A stretch of 64,000 nucleotides of DNA from assembly GCF_001404515.1 (NCBI RefSeq), contig NZ_CXWE01000003.1, forward strand, positions 620,001 to 684,000. Reading direction: 5' to 3'. Source of the stretch: Roseibium album (GTDB lineage: Bacteria; Pseudomonadota; Alphaproteobacteria; Rhizobiales; Stappiaceae). Under the pieces are notes generated by a model that was not told the origin of the DNA, did not search any database, and was given only the letters and a program-made list of their open reading frames with translations. Positions 1 through 9,146 of this stretch are shown piece after piece. The translations under genes and the position numbers were made by a program. Each line of letters opens with the position of its first letter. The first letter of the stretch is position 1.

Positions 1-590
1 AAGCCGATCTCTTCAAGGGAGGCCGACAGCCCCAGAGCGGGCGCCTCACCTGAACGGCCTGCCGGTATCTTCCTGTCACCAATATGAATTAGCCCGCGCA
101 GGAAGGTACCGCTGGTCAATACGATTGCCTTGCAGGACACAATGCGACCGTCGGCAAGATCAATCCCTGAAACAGCAGAGCTTGGTCCGTCACCTGCAAA
201 GCGGATCTTGTGGGCTTCGCCTTCGACAACCGTCAGACTTTCGATGCCGGCAATCTCGCGCTGCATGGCTTCACGGTAAAGTCTACGGTCTGCCTGCGCA
301 CGCGGACCCCGGACGGCCGGACCTTTGCGCCGGTTGAGCATGCGGAACTGAATGCCGCCCTGATCCGCGACCCGGCCCATCAGACCATCAAGTGCATCTA
401 TCTCGCGAACCAGATGCCCCTTGCCAAGGCCGCCAATCGCCGGGTTGCAGGACATCACTCCAATCGTTTCGAACTTGTGAGTAACGAGTGCGGTCGATGC
501 ACCAGCACGCGCGGACGCTCCCGCTGCTTCACAGCCCGCATGACCGCCGCCAATCACCACAACGTCGAATTTCAGTTTCTGGTCACTCAT
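1..590 (-). CDS. mnmG: MnmG (GidA), tRNA uridine 5-carboxymethylaminomethyl modification enzyme, N-terminal part
   Basis: The N-terminal 196 or so residues are present; the gene runs off the left edge. MnmG is an FAD enzyme that works with MnmE to build the (carboxymethyl)aminomethyl group on U34 of certain tRNAs. The protein begins [20 protein letters not shown], a Rossmann FAD-binding motif at residues 12-20, followed by the [14 protein letters not shown] segment and RGPRAQADR, both typical of GidA. The start at 590 is the only ATG that gives the family N-terminus. It lies downstream of mnmE on the same strand with a 285-bp gap that holds two parS-like sites. In many alphaproteobacteria rsmG-parA-parB follow mnmG, so the partition genes should lie just left of this window (inference). 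Confidence 0.96.
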   Translation of the reverse strand, partial: MSDQKLKFDVVVIGGGHAGCEAAGASARAGASTALVTHKFETIGVMSCNPAIGGLGKGHLVREIDALDGLMGRVADQGGIQFRMLNRRKGPAVRGPRAQADRRLYREAMQREIAGIESLTVVEGEAHKIRFAGDGPSSAVSGIDLADGRIVSCKAIVLTSGTFLRGLIHIGDRKIPAGRSGEAPALGLSASLEEIG

Positions 591-810
591 GGTCTCACCG
601 TCCACACAGGCACTTCAGACAAGCACCCGGTAATATCCAGATCATTTTCAGGGATCGGTCGCCGGCATCATGCCGGACTATCATATGCGGTCTAAACCGG
701 CAGTTCCTGTGCGCCGTTATAATGCGAGACGCCATCTGGGTCAAAGCGGAATTCGATTGGACGAATCCTGGAAATTTCGTCAACTCCTGGATAGCGGATC
801 TTAAGGCTGA

Positions 811-826
811 TGATTCACGTGAAACA
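811..826. other. parS-like centromere site 1
   Basis: TGATTCACGTGAAACA matches the bacterial parS consensus TGTTTCACGTGAAACA at 15 of 16 positions. It lies in the mnmG-mnmE gap. ParB binds parS to organise and segregate the origin region. This is one of five such sites within 2.5 kb. Confidence 0.88.
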
Positions 827-859
827 TGTTCCGGTACAGAATCGATCCTTGGGTAGACT

Positions 860-875
860 TGATTCACGTGAAACT
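860..875. other. parS-like centromere site 2
   Basis: TGATTCACGTGAAACT differs from the parS consensus at two positions. It ends one base before the stop codon of mnmE, 49 bp from site 1. Confidence 0.8.
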
Positions 876-2225
876 TCATTTGCCAATACAAAAGTCCCGG
901 AAGATGACATCCAGGAGATCGTCCACGTCAATTCGTCCAGTAATCCGACCGAGTGCATCAGCAGCGCGCCGCAGGTCTTCAGCTCGCAATTCTGTCGGCA
1001 GATGGTTGGCATGCACCGCCGTTTTCAAACCCGTCAGGCAATTTGACAGGTAATGCCGGTGCCGTTCACGCGTTGCAAGTGGTGCTTCACCGAGGGAAAT
1101 CGTTTCTTCGGCAAAACGTGTCAGGGCGCTGATTAGCATCTTGACGCCTTCTTCATTTCTGTCCGAACAGGAGATTTCCTTGATTGTTCCGGAAGAGTCT
1201 TGTTCCGGAAGAGTCACAAGATCGCTTTTCGTTCGAACGATCCAGAGTGGGATCTTTTCCCTTAACTCTTCCGGAAGACCGCTGACAGGATCATCATAAG
1301 GCACACCATCCAGTTCCATCGCCCAAAGGATCAGATCAGCTTCCTGTCCCCTGGCCTGTGCCCTGCGGATCCCCTCCCTTTCAACAATTCCCCCTGCGTC
1401 CCGAAGTCCGGCGGTATCGACCAGCGTAAGCGGATATCCTCCGAGATCGAGATGAACCTCGATGACGTCACGCGTCGTCCCCGCTTCTTCTGTGACAATG
1501 GCGACATCCCGACCGGCAATAGCATTCAGCAAACTGGATTTGCCGGCATTCGGCGCACCCATGAGAACGACTTGCAAACCGGAACGCAGGCGTTCTCCGC
1601 TTTTCGACTTGTCCAGATGGATTGCAATCTCGCCATGGAGGGCCGCGGCTTCCGACCAGACCTCATCTGCGACGCTGCCGGGCACATCCTCTTCATCGGC
1701 AAAGTCAAAATCGGCCTCGATCATCGCACGCATATGGATCAGCCTTGAGCGCCAGCCTTCATAAAGCTCACCGAGCGCACCGCCCATCTGCCGGACAGCC
1801 TGTTTCCTCTGGCTTTCCGTTTCCGCCGCAATCAGGTCTGCAAGGCCTTCAACTTCCGTCAGGTCCATCCGACCATGATAAAAAGCCCGTCGCGTGAATT
1901 CGCCTGCTTCCGCAGGCCGGCAGTTTTCAAACTTCCCCAACTCACTGAGCACCTTGCCGACGACCGCTCTGCCGCCATGGCAGTGAAGTTCAGCAACGTC
2001 TTCGCCGGTAAAGCTCCTCGGACCCTCGAAAAACAACACCAGTGCTTCGTCGAGCACCTCTCCGGTTGCCGGATCTTTCAGCCTGGTAACCGATGCCTTC
2101 CGGGCGTCCGGAACCCTTCCGCAGATCTTTTCCAGAACCATTTTGGTTTCACGACCCGAAACACGAATGACAGCCACTCCCGAAGGCACCGCGCCGCTTG
2201 AAAGTGCAAAGATCGTTTCTGCCAT
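876..2225 (-). CDS. mnmE: MnmE (TrmE), tRNA modification GTPase
   Basis: Partner of MnmG in wobble-uridine modification; a potassium-activated GTPase that binds a folate derivative. The start chosen is the ATG giving MAETIFALSSGAVPSG, the usual N-terminus, for 449 residues; a longer reading from 2261 adds 12 residues without family support. The N-terminal folate-binding domain is followed by a helical domain interrupted by the G domain: G1 is GAPNAGKSS, G3 is DTAGLRD and G4 is TKSD. The C-terminus is FCIGK, with the invariant cysteine. A perfect 16-bp tandem duplication (1184-1215) lies in a variable loop after G4. Its stop codon abuts parS site 2. It is the penultimate gene of the leftward run starting at hemE. 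Confidence 0.97.
   Translation of the reverse strand: MAETIFALSSGAVPSGVAVIRVSGRETKMVLEKICGRVPDARKASVTRLKDPATGEVLDEALVLFFEGPRSFTGEDVAELHCHGGRAVVGKVLSELGKFENCRPAEAGEFTRRAFYHGRMDLTEVEGLADLIAAETESQRKQAVRQMGGALGELYEGWRSRLIHMRAMIEADFDFADEEDVPGSVADEVWSEAAALHGEIAIHLDKSKSGERLRSGLQVVLMGAPNAGKSSLLNAIAGRDVAIVTEEAGTTRDVIEVHLDLGGYPLTLVDTAGLRDAGGIVEREGIRRAQARGQEADLILWAMELDGVPYDDPVSGLPEELREKIPLWIVRTKSDLVTLPEQDSSGTIKEISCSDRNEEGVKMLISALTRFAEETISLGEAPLATRERHRHYLSNCLTGLKTAVHANHLPTELRAEDLRRAADALGRITGRIDVDDLLDVIFRDFCIGK
1184..1215. repeat. Perfect 16-bp tandem duplication inside mnmE
   Basis: TTGTTCCGGAAGAGTC occurs twice back to back (1184-1199 and 1200-1215). Sixteen is not a multiple of three, so the two copies are read in different frames, yet the MnmE frame stays open. 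The segment encodes part of LPEQDSSGTI, in a loop of the G domain where length normally varies. Confidence 0.93.
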
Positions 2226-2456
2226 GGTTTTCTTTCCGGGAGAGTTTTTGGGAAAGTACAAATACTCCCAACTGCAATGTGTGAGTTCGCCTCTTTAGCA
2301 AACAGGTGCGAAAACTGAAAGGTTCTCTCAAACGGCGAGGCGGTTCTTCCCTCGAACCGATTGGCCGGTCCGCGGTACCACCCTCTGATCAATGTTCCGC
2401 AGACGAATCAAATGCGGATGCTGAGGTGAAAGACGAATGTGAAACGCCTTGGCGAG

Positions 2457-2472
2457 TGTTTCACGTGAATCA
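2457..2472. other. parS-like centromere site 3
   Basis: TGTTTCACGTGAATCA matches the parS consensus at 15 of 16 positions. It is intergenic, between mnmE and the GNAT gene. Confidence 0.88.
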
Positions 2473-2660
2473 ATCAAGTTCGATTGGACTGAAACGAGCG
2501 ACCCGATAGTCTTGAACAACTGGATCCTTCATAGAATGACAGAAAGCGTCTTGAGAGATGGGAAACACTTCCCGATCTGTCATCCTGTTGGTTCGGACGC
2601 GAATCGATATTGATGGGGACGATGCACGTCAACCGGAGATACTGTCTTGTGACCGTATCG

Positions 2661-2676
2661 TGTTTCACGTGAATCG
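2661..2676. other. parS-like centromere site 4
   Basis: TGTTTCACGTGAATCG differs from the parS consensus at two positions. It lies 12 bp beyond the stop codon of the GNAT gene. Confidence 0.8.
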
Positions 2677-2688
2677 GAGCGACGAGCC

Positions 2689-3264
2689 TTATTCACCCTG
2701 CTGCGAAATCCAGTCGTGTTTTGACAACCTGTACAAGACATGCGGGGCCACTGGATGATCCGCAGGTAAAGACGGATGTAGAAAGTCTCCATCCGGGTCC
2801 CTGCGCATGCCTATTCGGTCCATGACCCGCCTGGAGGGGTTATTGGCAGGAATTGTAAATGCAACGATCTCATCGAGCCCGATGGTTTCAAAACCGAATC
2901 GAAGCCAGGCGTTCGCTGCCTCGCTTGCATATCCTTTGCCCCAACAGGATTGTTTAAGCCGCCAGCCAATCTCGACACAGGGTTCAAAAGGCAACGGTGC
3001 GGCATAACTCGGTCGGTTCAATCCAACGAATCCGAGAAATTCTCCCGACTCCTTGATCTCGACGGGAGCCATACAGAAACCGTCCCTGTCTTGTTTATCA
3101 ACACACCTGGAAACCAGAAATTCCGATTTTTCTCGGGTCATGACATCGGGAAAATACCGCATTACCTCCGGATCCGCACAAATCTCCGCGAATGGTTCAA
3201 TGTCCGTTTCCTCCCAAGCACGAAGCAACAGACGATCGGTCTCAAGGAAAATGTTTCGGGTCAT
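2689..3264 (-). CDS. GNAT-family N-acetyltransferase (RimJ/RimL type)
   Basis: 191 residues. The N-terminus (LETDRLLLRAW..DIEPFAEICADPEVMRYFP) is the classic start of the Acetyltransf_3/RimJ-like GNAT group. CWGKGYASEAANAWLRFGF near residue 110 is motif A, which binds the acetyl-CoA pyrophosphate, and the C-terminal SRRVMDRIGMRR segment fits the family. The substrate cannot be told from sequence; such proteins acetylate protein N-termini, small amines or antibiotics. It sits between parS sites 4 and 5 in the leftward gene run, downstream of rho. Confidence 0.9.
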   Translation of the reverse strand: MTRNIFLETDRLLLRAWEETDIEPFAEICADPEVMRYFPDVMTREKSEFLVSRCVDKQDRDGFCMAPVEIKESGEFLGFVGLNRPSYAAPLPFEPCVEIGWRLKQSCWGKGYASEAANAWLRFGFETIGLDEIVAFTIPANNPSRRVMDRIGMRRDPDGDFLHPSLPADHPVAPHVLYRLSKHDWISQQGE

Positions 3265-3294
3265 CAGAACGGTTCCGATTCAACAGGTTCAGAC

Positions 3295-3310
3295 GGATTC
3301 ACGTGAAACA
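3295..3310. other. parS-like centromere site 5
   Basis: GGATTCACGTGAAACA differs from the parS consensus at two positions. It lies between the GNAT gene start and the rho stop, and is the parS-like site closest to the proposed origin, about 3.1 kb away. Confidence 0.8.
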
Positions 3311-3378
3311 GGACTACCAAAGGTAAAGGCGCAAACCTGCCGGTTCGCGCCTTGCCAAAATGTTTCTTCCAAAAAGTA

Positions 3379-4644
3379 TCAGGTATTCATGCTGTCGAAG
3401 AACTCATCGTTGGACTTGGTCTGTTTCAGCTTGTCGAGAAGGAACTCGACCGCATCGACGGTACCCATCGGGTTGAGAATACGACGCAACACGAATGTCT
3501 TCTTGAGACGCTCATGGGGAACGAGAAGTTCTTCCTTACGAGTTCCGGAACGTTGAATATCGATCGACGGATAGACGCGTTTGTCGGAAATCTTGCGGTC
3601 AAGGATAATTTCAGAGTTACCGGTTCCCTTGAATTCTTCGAAGATGACTTCATCCATGCGGCTGCCTGTATCGATCAGGGCCGTCGCGATGATCGTCAGC
3701 GACCCACCCTCTTCGATATTTCGGGCCGCACCGAAGAACCGTTTTGGACGCTGCAGCGCATTTGCATCGACACCACCGGTCAGAACCTTGCCAGACGATG
3801 GAACAACAGTGTTGTAGGCGCGTCCGAGACGCGTGATGGAATCAAGCAGGATGACAACGTCCCGACCGTGTTCGGTCAGACGTTTGGCCTTTTCAATCAC
3901 CATTTCGGCGACCTGCACGTGACGTGACGCCGGTTCGTCGAAGGTTGAGGAAACAACCTCTCCGTTCACCGTACGCTGCATATCGGTGACTTCTTCCGGC
4001 CGCTCATCGATCAGAAGAACGATCAGGTAGCACTCCGGATGATTGTTGGTAATGGATTTGGCAATATTCTGCAGAAATACAGTTTTACCCGTCCGTGGAG
4101 GCGCCGTGATCAGGGCACGTTGGCCTTTGCCGAGCGGTGCGACCAGATCGATTACCCGCGATGACAGATCCTTGATGGTGGGATCTTCAATCTCCATCCG
4201 GAATCGTTCGTCCGGATAGAGCGGCGTAAGGTTATCGAAGTGAACCTTGTGACGGGCTTTTTCGGGATCTTCGAAGTTGATCGTATTGACCTTCAGAAGG
4301 GCGAAATACCGCTCTCCTTCCTTCGGGCTGCGAATCTGTCCTTCGACCGTATCGCCTGTCCGCAACGAAAAACGCCTGATCTGCGAGGGAGAGACATAAA
4401 TGTCATCCGGTCCAGGCAGATAGTTGGCGTCCGGAGATCTCAGGAAGCCAAAACCGTCCTGCAGGACCTCCACAACGCCTTCGCCGATAATTTCGACATC
4501 CTGCGCAGCCAGGTTTTTCAGAATAGCGAACATCAGCTCCTGCTTGCGCATGGTGCTCGCGTTTTCGACTTCGAGCTCCTCGGCAGCTTGCAATAGCTCG
4601 GTCGGTGTTTTTGCTTTTAGGTCTTTGAGTTTCATTTCCCGCAT
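3379..4644 (-). CDS. rho: Transcription termination factor Rho
   Basis: 421 residues, normal length for Rho, a hexameric RNA-dependent ATPase that ends transcription of untranslated RNA. The N-terminal Rho_N helical domain (residues 4-45) is followed by the cold-shock-like RNA-binding domain (about 50-120; DGFGFLRS and [12 protein letters not shown] are the RNP-type motifs). The RecA-like ATPase follows, with the P-loop APPRTGKT at 181-188, Walker [11 protein letters not shown], and a Q/R-loop region near GGVDANAL. The start is MREMKLKDL; initiation three codons later at MKLKDL is equally possible. The 299-bp gap upstream, to hemJ (4645-4943), holds no credible gene and may be leader sequence. 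It is transcribed in the hemE-hemJ-rho direction. Confidence 0.98.
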   Translation of the reverse strand: MREMKLKDLKAKTPTELLQAAEELEVENASTMRKQELMFAILKNLAAQDVEIIGEGVVEVLQDGFGFLRSPDANYLPGPDDIYVSPSQIRRFSLRTGDTVEGQIRSPKEGERYFALLKVNTINFEDPEKARHKVHFDNLTPLYPDERFRMEIEDPTIKDLSSRVIDLVAPLGKGQRALITAPPRTGKTVFLQNIAKSITNNHPECYLIVLLIDERPEEVTDMQRTVNGEVVSSTFDEPASRHVQVAEMVIEKAKRLTEHGRDVVILLDSITRLGRAYNTVVPSSGKVLTGGVDANALQRPKRFFGAARNIEEGGSLTIIATALIDTGSRMDEVIFEEFKGTGNSEIILDRKISDKRVYPSIDIQRSGTRKEELLVPHERLKKTFVLRRILNPMGTVDAVEFLLDKLKQTKSNDEFFDSMNT

Positions 4645-4943
4645 CGAGTTTGGGTCTGTCTTTTTTTAGGGATGAAATTGGGAGGGTCGTTCCGTGCCGG
4701 GGGTGATGGGTCGGCCAGAAGATATCTGAGAGACTTTTAGACGTGTCCAGATTGTTCGGTGAAACGTATCGAATTGAAACCAACACTGCACCGATTTGAA
4801 GTGGCGCGAAGATACTTTGTTTTAAAGTGAATCGCAAGCCCACAAATCTGCTGGTTTCCCGGGCTCGCAATTGCTTGCAAATCGGCGAGTTGAAGACAGC
4901 CGCGAAACCACAATCCCCACGACATCGCCTGTTTTCAAATCAG

Positions 4944-5372
4944 TCAGAAAGGTTTGACGATCACCAGTATGACAATGCAGATCATCAGCACGGTCGGGAC
5001 TTCATTCAGGATCCTGTAAAACCTTGCCGGTTTGGTGTTTTGGTCCGCCGCAAAGTTTTTCACGCATTTGCTGAGATAACCATGAACACCAGACATGATG
5101 AGCACCAGCGTCAGTTTTGCATGGAACCATCCGTCTTGCCACGCAGACAGCTCGTAAGCTGCCCACAGCCCGAAAATCCAGGACGCAACCATTGCCGGAT
5201 TGATGATCGCTTTCAGCAGCCTGCGTTCCATCACCTTGAACGTTTCCGACTTCTCGGAGCCGACCTCGGCCTCGGCGTGGTAGACGAACAGTCGCGGCAG
5301 ATAAAGCATGCCCGCCATCCAGGCGATTATCGAAATCACATGCAGCGATTTTACCCAAAGGAACAGATCCAT
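4944..5372 (-). CDS. hemJ: HemJ-type protoporphyrinogen oxidase
   Basis: 142 residues with four hydrophobic segments, matching the HemJ (UPF0093) family. HemJ is a heme-containing inner-membrane enzyme that oxidises protoporphyrinogen IX to protoporphyrin IX in organisms without HemG or HemY. The conserved histidine in the first helix (VKSLHVISIIAWMAGM, His11) and the LPRLFVYH motif are present. The start codon is 3 bp from the stop of hemE, so the two heme genes are almost certainly co-transcribed and probably translationally coupled. Confidence 0.94.
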   Translation of the reverse strand: MDLFLWVKSLHVISIIAWMAGMLYLPRLFVYHAEAEVGSEKSETFKVMERRLLKAIINPAMVASWIFGLWAAYELSAWQDGWFHAKLTLVLIMSGVHGYLSKCVKNFAADQNTKPARFYRILNEVPTVLMICIVILVIVKPF

Positions 5373-5375
5373 TAT

Positions 5376-6404
5376 TCAGCCTCTCCGGACCTGTTCGACC
5401 ATACGTTTGACATTGTCGGGATCCGCATCCGGTGTAACCCCGTGCCCGAGATTGAAGATCAGGGGTCCCTTGTCAAATGTTTCCAGAATGTGGGCAACTC
5501 CATCTTCAAGAGCCTTGCCACCAGCAACCAGCCGCATCGGGTCGAGATTCCCCTGGATCGGAACTTTTTTCTGGATGTCGAGCGCAAGATGATCAGGAGC
5601 AGTCCAGTCGAAACCGACGGCATCAACACCAGTTCCCTCGATGAAGGTCTTTATTCTTGCTGAAGACGCCTTTGGAAAACCGATGATCTTCGCGTCCGGC
5701 CGGATGGCCCGCACGCCATCAACGATCTTTTTGGTTGGTTCGATCGACCAGCGACGGAACCCGGCATCATCCAGAACTCCGGCCCAGGTGTCGAATATCT
5801 GCACCGCATCGGCGCCGGCATCCAGCTGGCGGATCAGGTATCTGATGGACGCGGTGACAAGCTGATCGACAAACCGCTGCATGAGGTCCGGATCACGATA
5901 GGCCCCGACACGCGCGGCAACCTGATCCTGCGTCGTGTGTCCGGCAACGGAATAGCAGGCAACCGTCCAGGGAGCTCCACAGAAGCCAAGCAGTGTTGTT
6001 TCGTCAGGGAGTTCCCCCCGGAGACGCGAAACTGTCTCCATGACCGGTTTCAGATGATCCTCGGCCCTGTCCTGTTCCAGACGATCAAGAAGGTCTGAAG
6101 ACAGTGGTTCCAGAACCGGACCACGTCCTTCTTCAAAACGGACAGGGTATCCGATTGCATCGGGGACGACGAAGATATCCGAAAACAGAATACTCGCATC
6201 AAAACCATACCGGCGGATCGGCTGCAGTGTGACTTCAGTTGCAAGATCGGGGGAGTAACAGAAGTCCAGGAAGTTGGAAGCGTTCTTCCGGACTTCCCGG
6301 TATTCGGGAAGATACCGTCCGGCCTGACGCATCATCCAGATGGGAGGCGGCCAGATCTTTTCTCCTGAGAGAACCCGCATAACGGCTCTATCTTGGGATT
6401 TCAT
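5376..6404 (-). CDS. hemE: Uroporphyrinogen decarboxylase HemE
   Basis: Decarboxylates uroporphyrinogen III to coproporphyrinogen III in heme synthesis. The signature PPIWMMRQAGRYLPEYR is near the N-terminus, with GFCGAPWTVACY in the middle and FNLGHGVTPDADP near the end. The start chosen is the ATG at 6404 (MKSQDRAVMRVL), which has a GGAAAGG ribosome-binding sequence upstream; an in-frame ATG at 6425 has none. It is the first gene of the leftward unit that begins beside the proposed replication origin. In Caulobacter and Rickettsia the origin also lies next to hemE. Confidence 0.97.
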   Translation of the reverse strand: MKSQDRAVMRVLSGEKIWPPPIWMMRQAGRYLPEYREVRKNASNFLDFCYSPDLATEVTLQPIRRYGFDASILFSDIFVVPDAIGYPVRFEEGRGPVLEPLSSDLLDRLEQDRAEDHLKPVMETVSRLRGELPDETTLLGFCGAPWTVACYSVAGHTTQDQVAARVGAYRDPDLMQRFVDQLVTASIRYLIRQLDAGADAVQIFDTWAGVLDDAGFRRWSIEPTKKIVDGVRAIRPDAKIIGFPKASSARIKTFIEGTGVDAVGFDWTAPDHLALDIQKKVPIQGNLDPMRLVAGGKALEDGVAHILETFDKGPLIFNLGHGVTPDADPDNVKRMVEQVRRG

Positions 6405-6495
6405 GAGGTAGCGCCTTTCCCACATTTCAAACCAAACAAGATTCTTATTTTGAATCTGTTTTTATTTATTGCGCGTGGATTACAGGGATCATTTT

Positions 6496-6504
6496 CTATC
6501 CACA
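6496..6504 (+). promoter_or_regulatory. Best DnaA-box-like site in the origin region
   Basis: CTATCCACA matches the DnaA box TTATCCACA at 8 of 9 positions. It lies just beyond the AT-rich block on the hemE side, a suitable place for loading DnaA next to an unwinding element. Weaker matches are at 6474-6482 (minus) and 6682-6690 (plus). Confidence 0.65.
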
Positions 6505-6726
6505 ATGCGTTTGCGCAAAATTCCTGGCAGGATAAATCACACACAGACAGCGAAAGAATCCTTCCCCAAGAGTCGATAAACTGATTTATGAATTGAATCC
6601 AGCTACTTGGAAGCGTGTTTATCTTTCGTTAAGGAATTGCGAGCAGGTGGAAAATCTGTCGATATGTCACAGCCTGATTGTGAATCCACATCGACGCACA
6701 ATCGTTTCGGAGTCAGTTTCCGCGCG

Positions 6727-6741
6727 TTAAAGGATTGTTAA
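6727..6741. promoter_or_regulatory. CtrA binding site (TTAA-N7-TTAA)
   Basis: TTAAAGGATTGTTAA is an exact full CtrA motif, two TTAA half-sites spaced by 7 bp. CtrA is the cell-cycle response regulator of alphaproteobacteria; in Caulobacter it binds such sites in the origin and blocks initiation. The site lies 90 bp upstream of the PPDK-regulator start, so it could also control that gene. A lone TTAA half-site is at 6629-6632. Confidence 0.75.
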
Positions 6742-6830
6742 CAAATATTGCTGAGCGGGCATAAACTTCGTGCTACGCACTCAATCTGGGACTTAACTCC
6801 CAATTCTTCAACAGCCCTGGGGATGACACC

Positions 6831-7673
6831 GTGAACAAGTCGAGACACTATTTTCATCTGCATCTCGTGTCCGACTCGACCGGTGAAACCCTGATGACGG
6901 TCGCCCGTGCCGCGACGGTTCAATATGAAAACGTGCAGGAAATAGAGCATGTTTATCCGCTCGTCCGCTCGTCGAAACAGCTGGACCGGGTCATTTCGGA
7001 AATTGAAAACGCGCCTGGTATCGTCCTTTACACGCTCGTGGATGACGAAATCGCCAGTCGGTTGGAAAGGAAATGCCGGGAACTTGGTATTCCCTTCGTC
7101 AATATCCTGGATCCGGTCTTCGCCGTGTTCCAATCCTACCTCAACGTGACGCAAACCCATCGTGTCGGCGGGCAACATGAACTCGACGCCGAATATTTTC
7201 GGCGAATGGAGGCCCTCAACTACACGATGCTGCATGATGACGGTCAGGTCTGGGACGATCTGGAATCAGCCGATATTGTCCTGATCGGCATTTCCAGAAC
7301 ATCCAAGACACCGACCTGCATCTATCTGGCCAATCGTGGCATCAAGGCAGCAAATGTTCCGCTGGTTCCCGGTATTCCCCTTCCGGATCATGTGAAGGCA
7401 CTGAAAGGACCGATGATTGTCGGCCTGATCGCATCCGTTGAGCGTATCCAGCAGATCAGGCGTAACAGGGTTCTGTCTTTGAATTCAGAGGGTTACAACG
7501 ACACCTATGTCGACCGGAAGGAAATTTCGCAGGAAATCAACATGACCCGGCGGCTCTGTTCGGAAAACGGCTGGCCGCTGATTGACGTGACGCGCCGTTC
7601 GGTGGAAGAAACGGCTGCTGAAATTCTGACGAAATTCAAGGGCTTCAAGGCAGAAACCGGAGATTCGATCTAG
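6831..7673 (+). CDS. Bifunctional pyruvate, phosphate dikinase (or PEP synthase) regulatory protein
   Basis: 280 residues of the DUF299/PPSRP family. Members phosphorylate and dephosphorylate a threonine on pyruvate phosphate dikinase (or PEP synthase), using ADP or Pi, and so switch gluconeogenic PEP formation off or on. The family start [14 protein letters not shown] is clear and the P-loop-like GISRTSKT is at 153-160. The start is GTG at 6831; no upstream codon fits the family. It is the first rightward gene beside the putative origin, the position of the RP001/CC_0001 homologues in Rickettsia and Caulobacter. Which of the two targets it controls is not visible here. Confidence 0.93.
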   Translation: MNKSRHYFHLHLVSDSTGETLMTVARAATVQYENVQEIEHVYPLVRSSKQLDRVISEIENAPGIVLYTLVDDEIASRLERKCRELGIPFVNILDPVFAVFQSYLNVTQTHRVGGQHELDAEYFRRMEALNYTMLHDDGQVWDDLESADIVLIGISRTSKTPTCIYLANRGIKAANVPLVPGIPLPDHVKALKGPMIVGLIASVERIQQIRRNRVLSLNSEGYNDTYVDRKEISQEINMTRRLCSENGWPLIDVTRRSVEETAAEILTKFKGFKAETGDSI

Positions 7674-7707
7674 ACCGGGTCGACCGAACAGACATCTGAG
7701 AGGGAAA

Positions 7708-8301
7708 ATGGCACTCGTTCTGGCGAGCGGCAGCAAAATCCGCGCTGAACTGATGGAAAATGCAGGTCTTGTGATCGAGATCGACCCGGCTGTCGTCGAT
7801 GAACGGGCGGTAGAGGCGCCGCTTCTCGAGGCGGGCTTCCCACCCGAAGATCTTGCCAGCGTTCTGGCGGAAGCCAAGGCAAATGATGTCAGCGGACGCA
7901 GGCAGGCTGATCTCGTCGTCGGAGCGGATCAGATCCTGGCTTTCGAGGGCGAACGCAGGACCAAACCCGACGATATGGAAGCAGCCCGACGGCAGTTGCT
8001 CGCATTTTCCGGCAAGACCCATGAATTGCACTCCGCAGTCGTGATTTCGCAAAAGGGTGAAGCGGTCTGGCGCCAGGTTTCAACCGCCCGCTTGACCATG
8101 CGTGACCTGACACCCGAATTCATAGGGCACTATCTTGCCGCGGCCGGTGATGACGTGCTTTCAAGCGTCGGCGCTTATCAGCTGGAAGGCCTGGGCGTTC
8201 AGCTGTTTGAAAAGATCGAAGGTGACTATTTCACCATTCTGGGCCTGCCAATGCTTCCTTTGCTGGCGGAACTCCGCACGCTCAAGGTTATCGAGACATG
8301 A
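7708..8301 (+). CDS. maf: Maf-family nucleoside triphosphate pyrophosphatase
   Basis: 197 residues. Maf proteins hydrolyse non-canonical or excess nucleotides (dTTP/UTP or m7GTP types) to the monophosphate. The N-terminal [17 protein letters not shown] is the family SxxR signature and [12 protein letters not shown] holds the conserved aspartate. The C-terminal [30 protein letters not shown] block is typical. The QIL segment after GAD differs slightly from the common DTVV motif, so the substrate subtype is not assigned. Its stop overlaps the aroE start by 4 bp, in an operon running on to coaE. Confidence 0.92.
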   Translation: MALVLASGSKIRAELMENAGLVIEIDPAVVDERAVEAPLLEAGFPPEDLASVLAEAKANDVSGRRQADLVVGADQILAFEGERRTKPDDMEAARRQLLAFSGKTHELHSAVVISQKGEAVWRQVSTARLTMRDLTPEFIGHYLAAAGDDVLSSVGAYQLEGLGVQLFEKIEGDYFTILGLPMLPLLAELRTLKVIET

Positions 8302-9146
8302 GCGCGGTTGTGAAAAAAGCTGTAGTTACGGGCCACCCGGTTGCCCACTCCAGGTCGCCGCTCATTCACGGATACTGGTTGGAGCAACACGGAATTCTCG
8401 GAGAATACGGTCGCATCGATGTCGCCCCGGAAGCTGCAAGTGACTTTTATCGAAATCTGCGGAGCGCCGGCCTGGTGGGTGCCAATGTCACGGTGCCGAA
8501 CAAGGAAATAGCTGCAAGCGCCTGCGATTGGCTGGATGAAACGGCGCGGACCATGGGTGCTGCGAACACCCTTTGGCTGGACGAAACCGGCCGGCTTTGT
8601 GGTGCCAATACCGACGGTATGGGATTTTTGGGCAATCTCGATCAATTGGCGCCGGGCTGGAATCGCTCGCAGGGAACCGCTTTGGTTCTGGGGGCCGGTG
8701 GCGCAGCACGTGCGATCGTCTGGGCGCTCCTGTCCCGAGACTTCACAGCTGTGCATGTTGTCAACCGAACCGAAGAAAAAGCGCGAAAAATCTGCGATGA
8801 ATTTGGTTCCAAAACGTTTGCTCACGGTTGGGAAAGCCTGGGGACCCTGCTTGGAAAAGTGGACCTTTTGGTGAACACGACATCGCTTGGCATGACGGGA
8901 AAACAGCCGTTGGAAATAGATCTTTCGAATTTGCCGCGCCATGCGCTCGTCAACGACATCGTCTATTCTCCTCTCGAAACGGAGTTGCTCAAACAGGCAG
9001 CGGTGCAGGGAAATCCGACGGTTGATGGAATTGGTATGCTTCTCCATCAGGCGGTTCCCGGATTCGAGCGCTGGTTTGGCGTCAGGCCGGAAGTCACAGA
9101 TGACTTGCGCGCATTGGTATTGAAGGATCTTGGGGTGAACGTATGA
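8298..9146 (+). CDS. aroE: Shikimate dehydrogenase AroE
   Basis: 282 residues. Reduces 3-dehydroshikimate to shikimate with NADPH in aromatic amino-acid synthesis. [13 protein letters not shown] binds shikimate, NVTVPNKE carries the catalytic lysine (Lys69), and [10 protein letters not shown] is the nucleotide-binding loop, followed by NRT, which contacts the NADPH phosphate. It overlaps maf (ATGA) and its own end overlaps coaE by 4 bp, so maf-aroE-coaE are translationally coupled. Confidence 0.97.
   Translation: MSAVVKKAVVTGHPVAHSRSPLIHGYWLEQHGILGEYGRIDVAPEAASDFYRNLRSAGLVGANVTVPNKEIAASACDWLDETARTMGAANTLWLDETGRLCGANTDGMGFLGNLDQLAPGWNRSQGTALVLGAGGAARAIVWALLSRDFTAVHVVNRTEEKARKICDEFGSKTFAHGWESLGTLLGKVDLLVNTTSLGMTGKQPLEIDLSNLPRHALVNDIVYSPLETELLKQAAVQGNPTVDGIGMLLHQAVPGFERWFGVRPEVTDDLRALVLKDLGVNV

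Larger units (their letters stand above)
2226..2688. other. Gene-free gap with two parS-like sites
   Basis: 463 bp between mnmE and a GNAT gene. No open frame here resembles a known protein. The only recognisable elements are parS-like sites 3 and 4 (2457-2472 and 2661-2676). The mnmE promoter or leader probably lies near the mnmE end (2226-2300), but no clear -35/-10 pair was seen. Confidence 0.7.
6405..6830. other. Putative chromosomal replication origin (oriC)
   Basis: 426 bp without a gene, between hemE (leftward) and the PPDK-regulator gene (rightward), the same neighbours as the Caulobacter origin. Seen in the sequence: an AT-rich block at about 6430-6470; DnaA-box-like 9-mers CTATCCACA (6496-6504, 8/9 to TTATCCACA), GAATCCACA (6682-6690, 7/9) and a reverse one, CGTGGATTA (6474-6482, 7/9); a TCCCCA element (6563-6568) like the weak Caulobacter DnaA sites; and a perfect CtrA motif at 6727-6741. 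Gene direction switches here and parS-like sites lie 3-6 kb away. Function as the origin is inferred; exact borders are not defined. Confidence 0.82.

Noticed and set aside
811..3310. The CACGTG hexamers as binding sites of some other palindrome-reading factor
   Set aside because: The extended TTCACGTGAA context, the clustering and the mnmG/mnmE neighbourhood fit parS much better.
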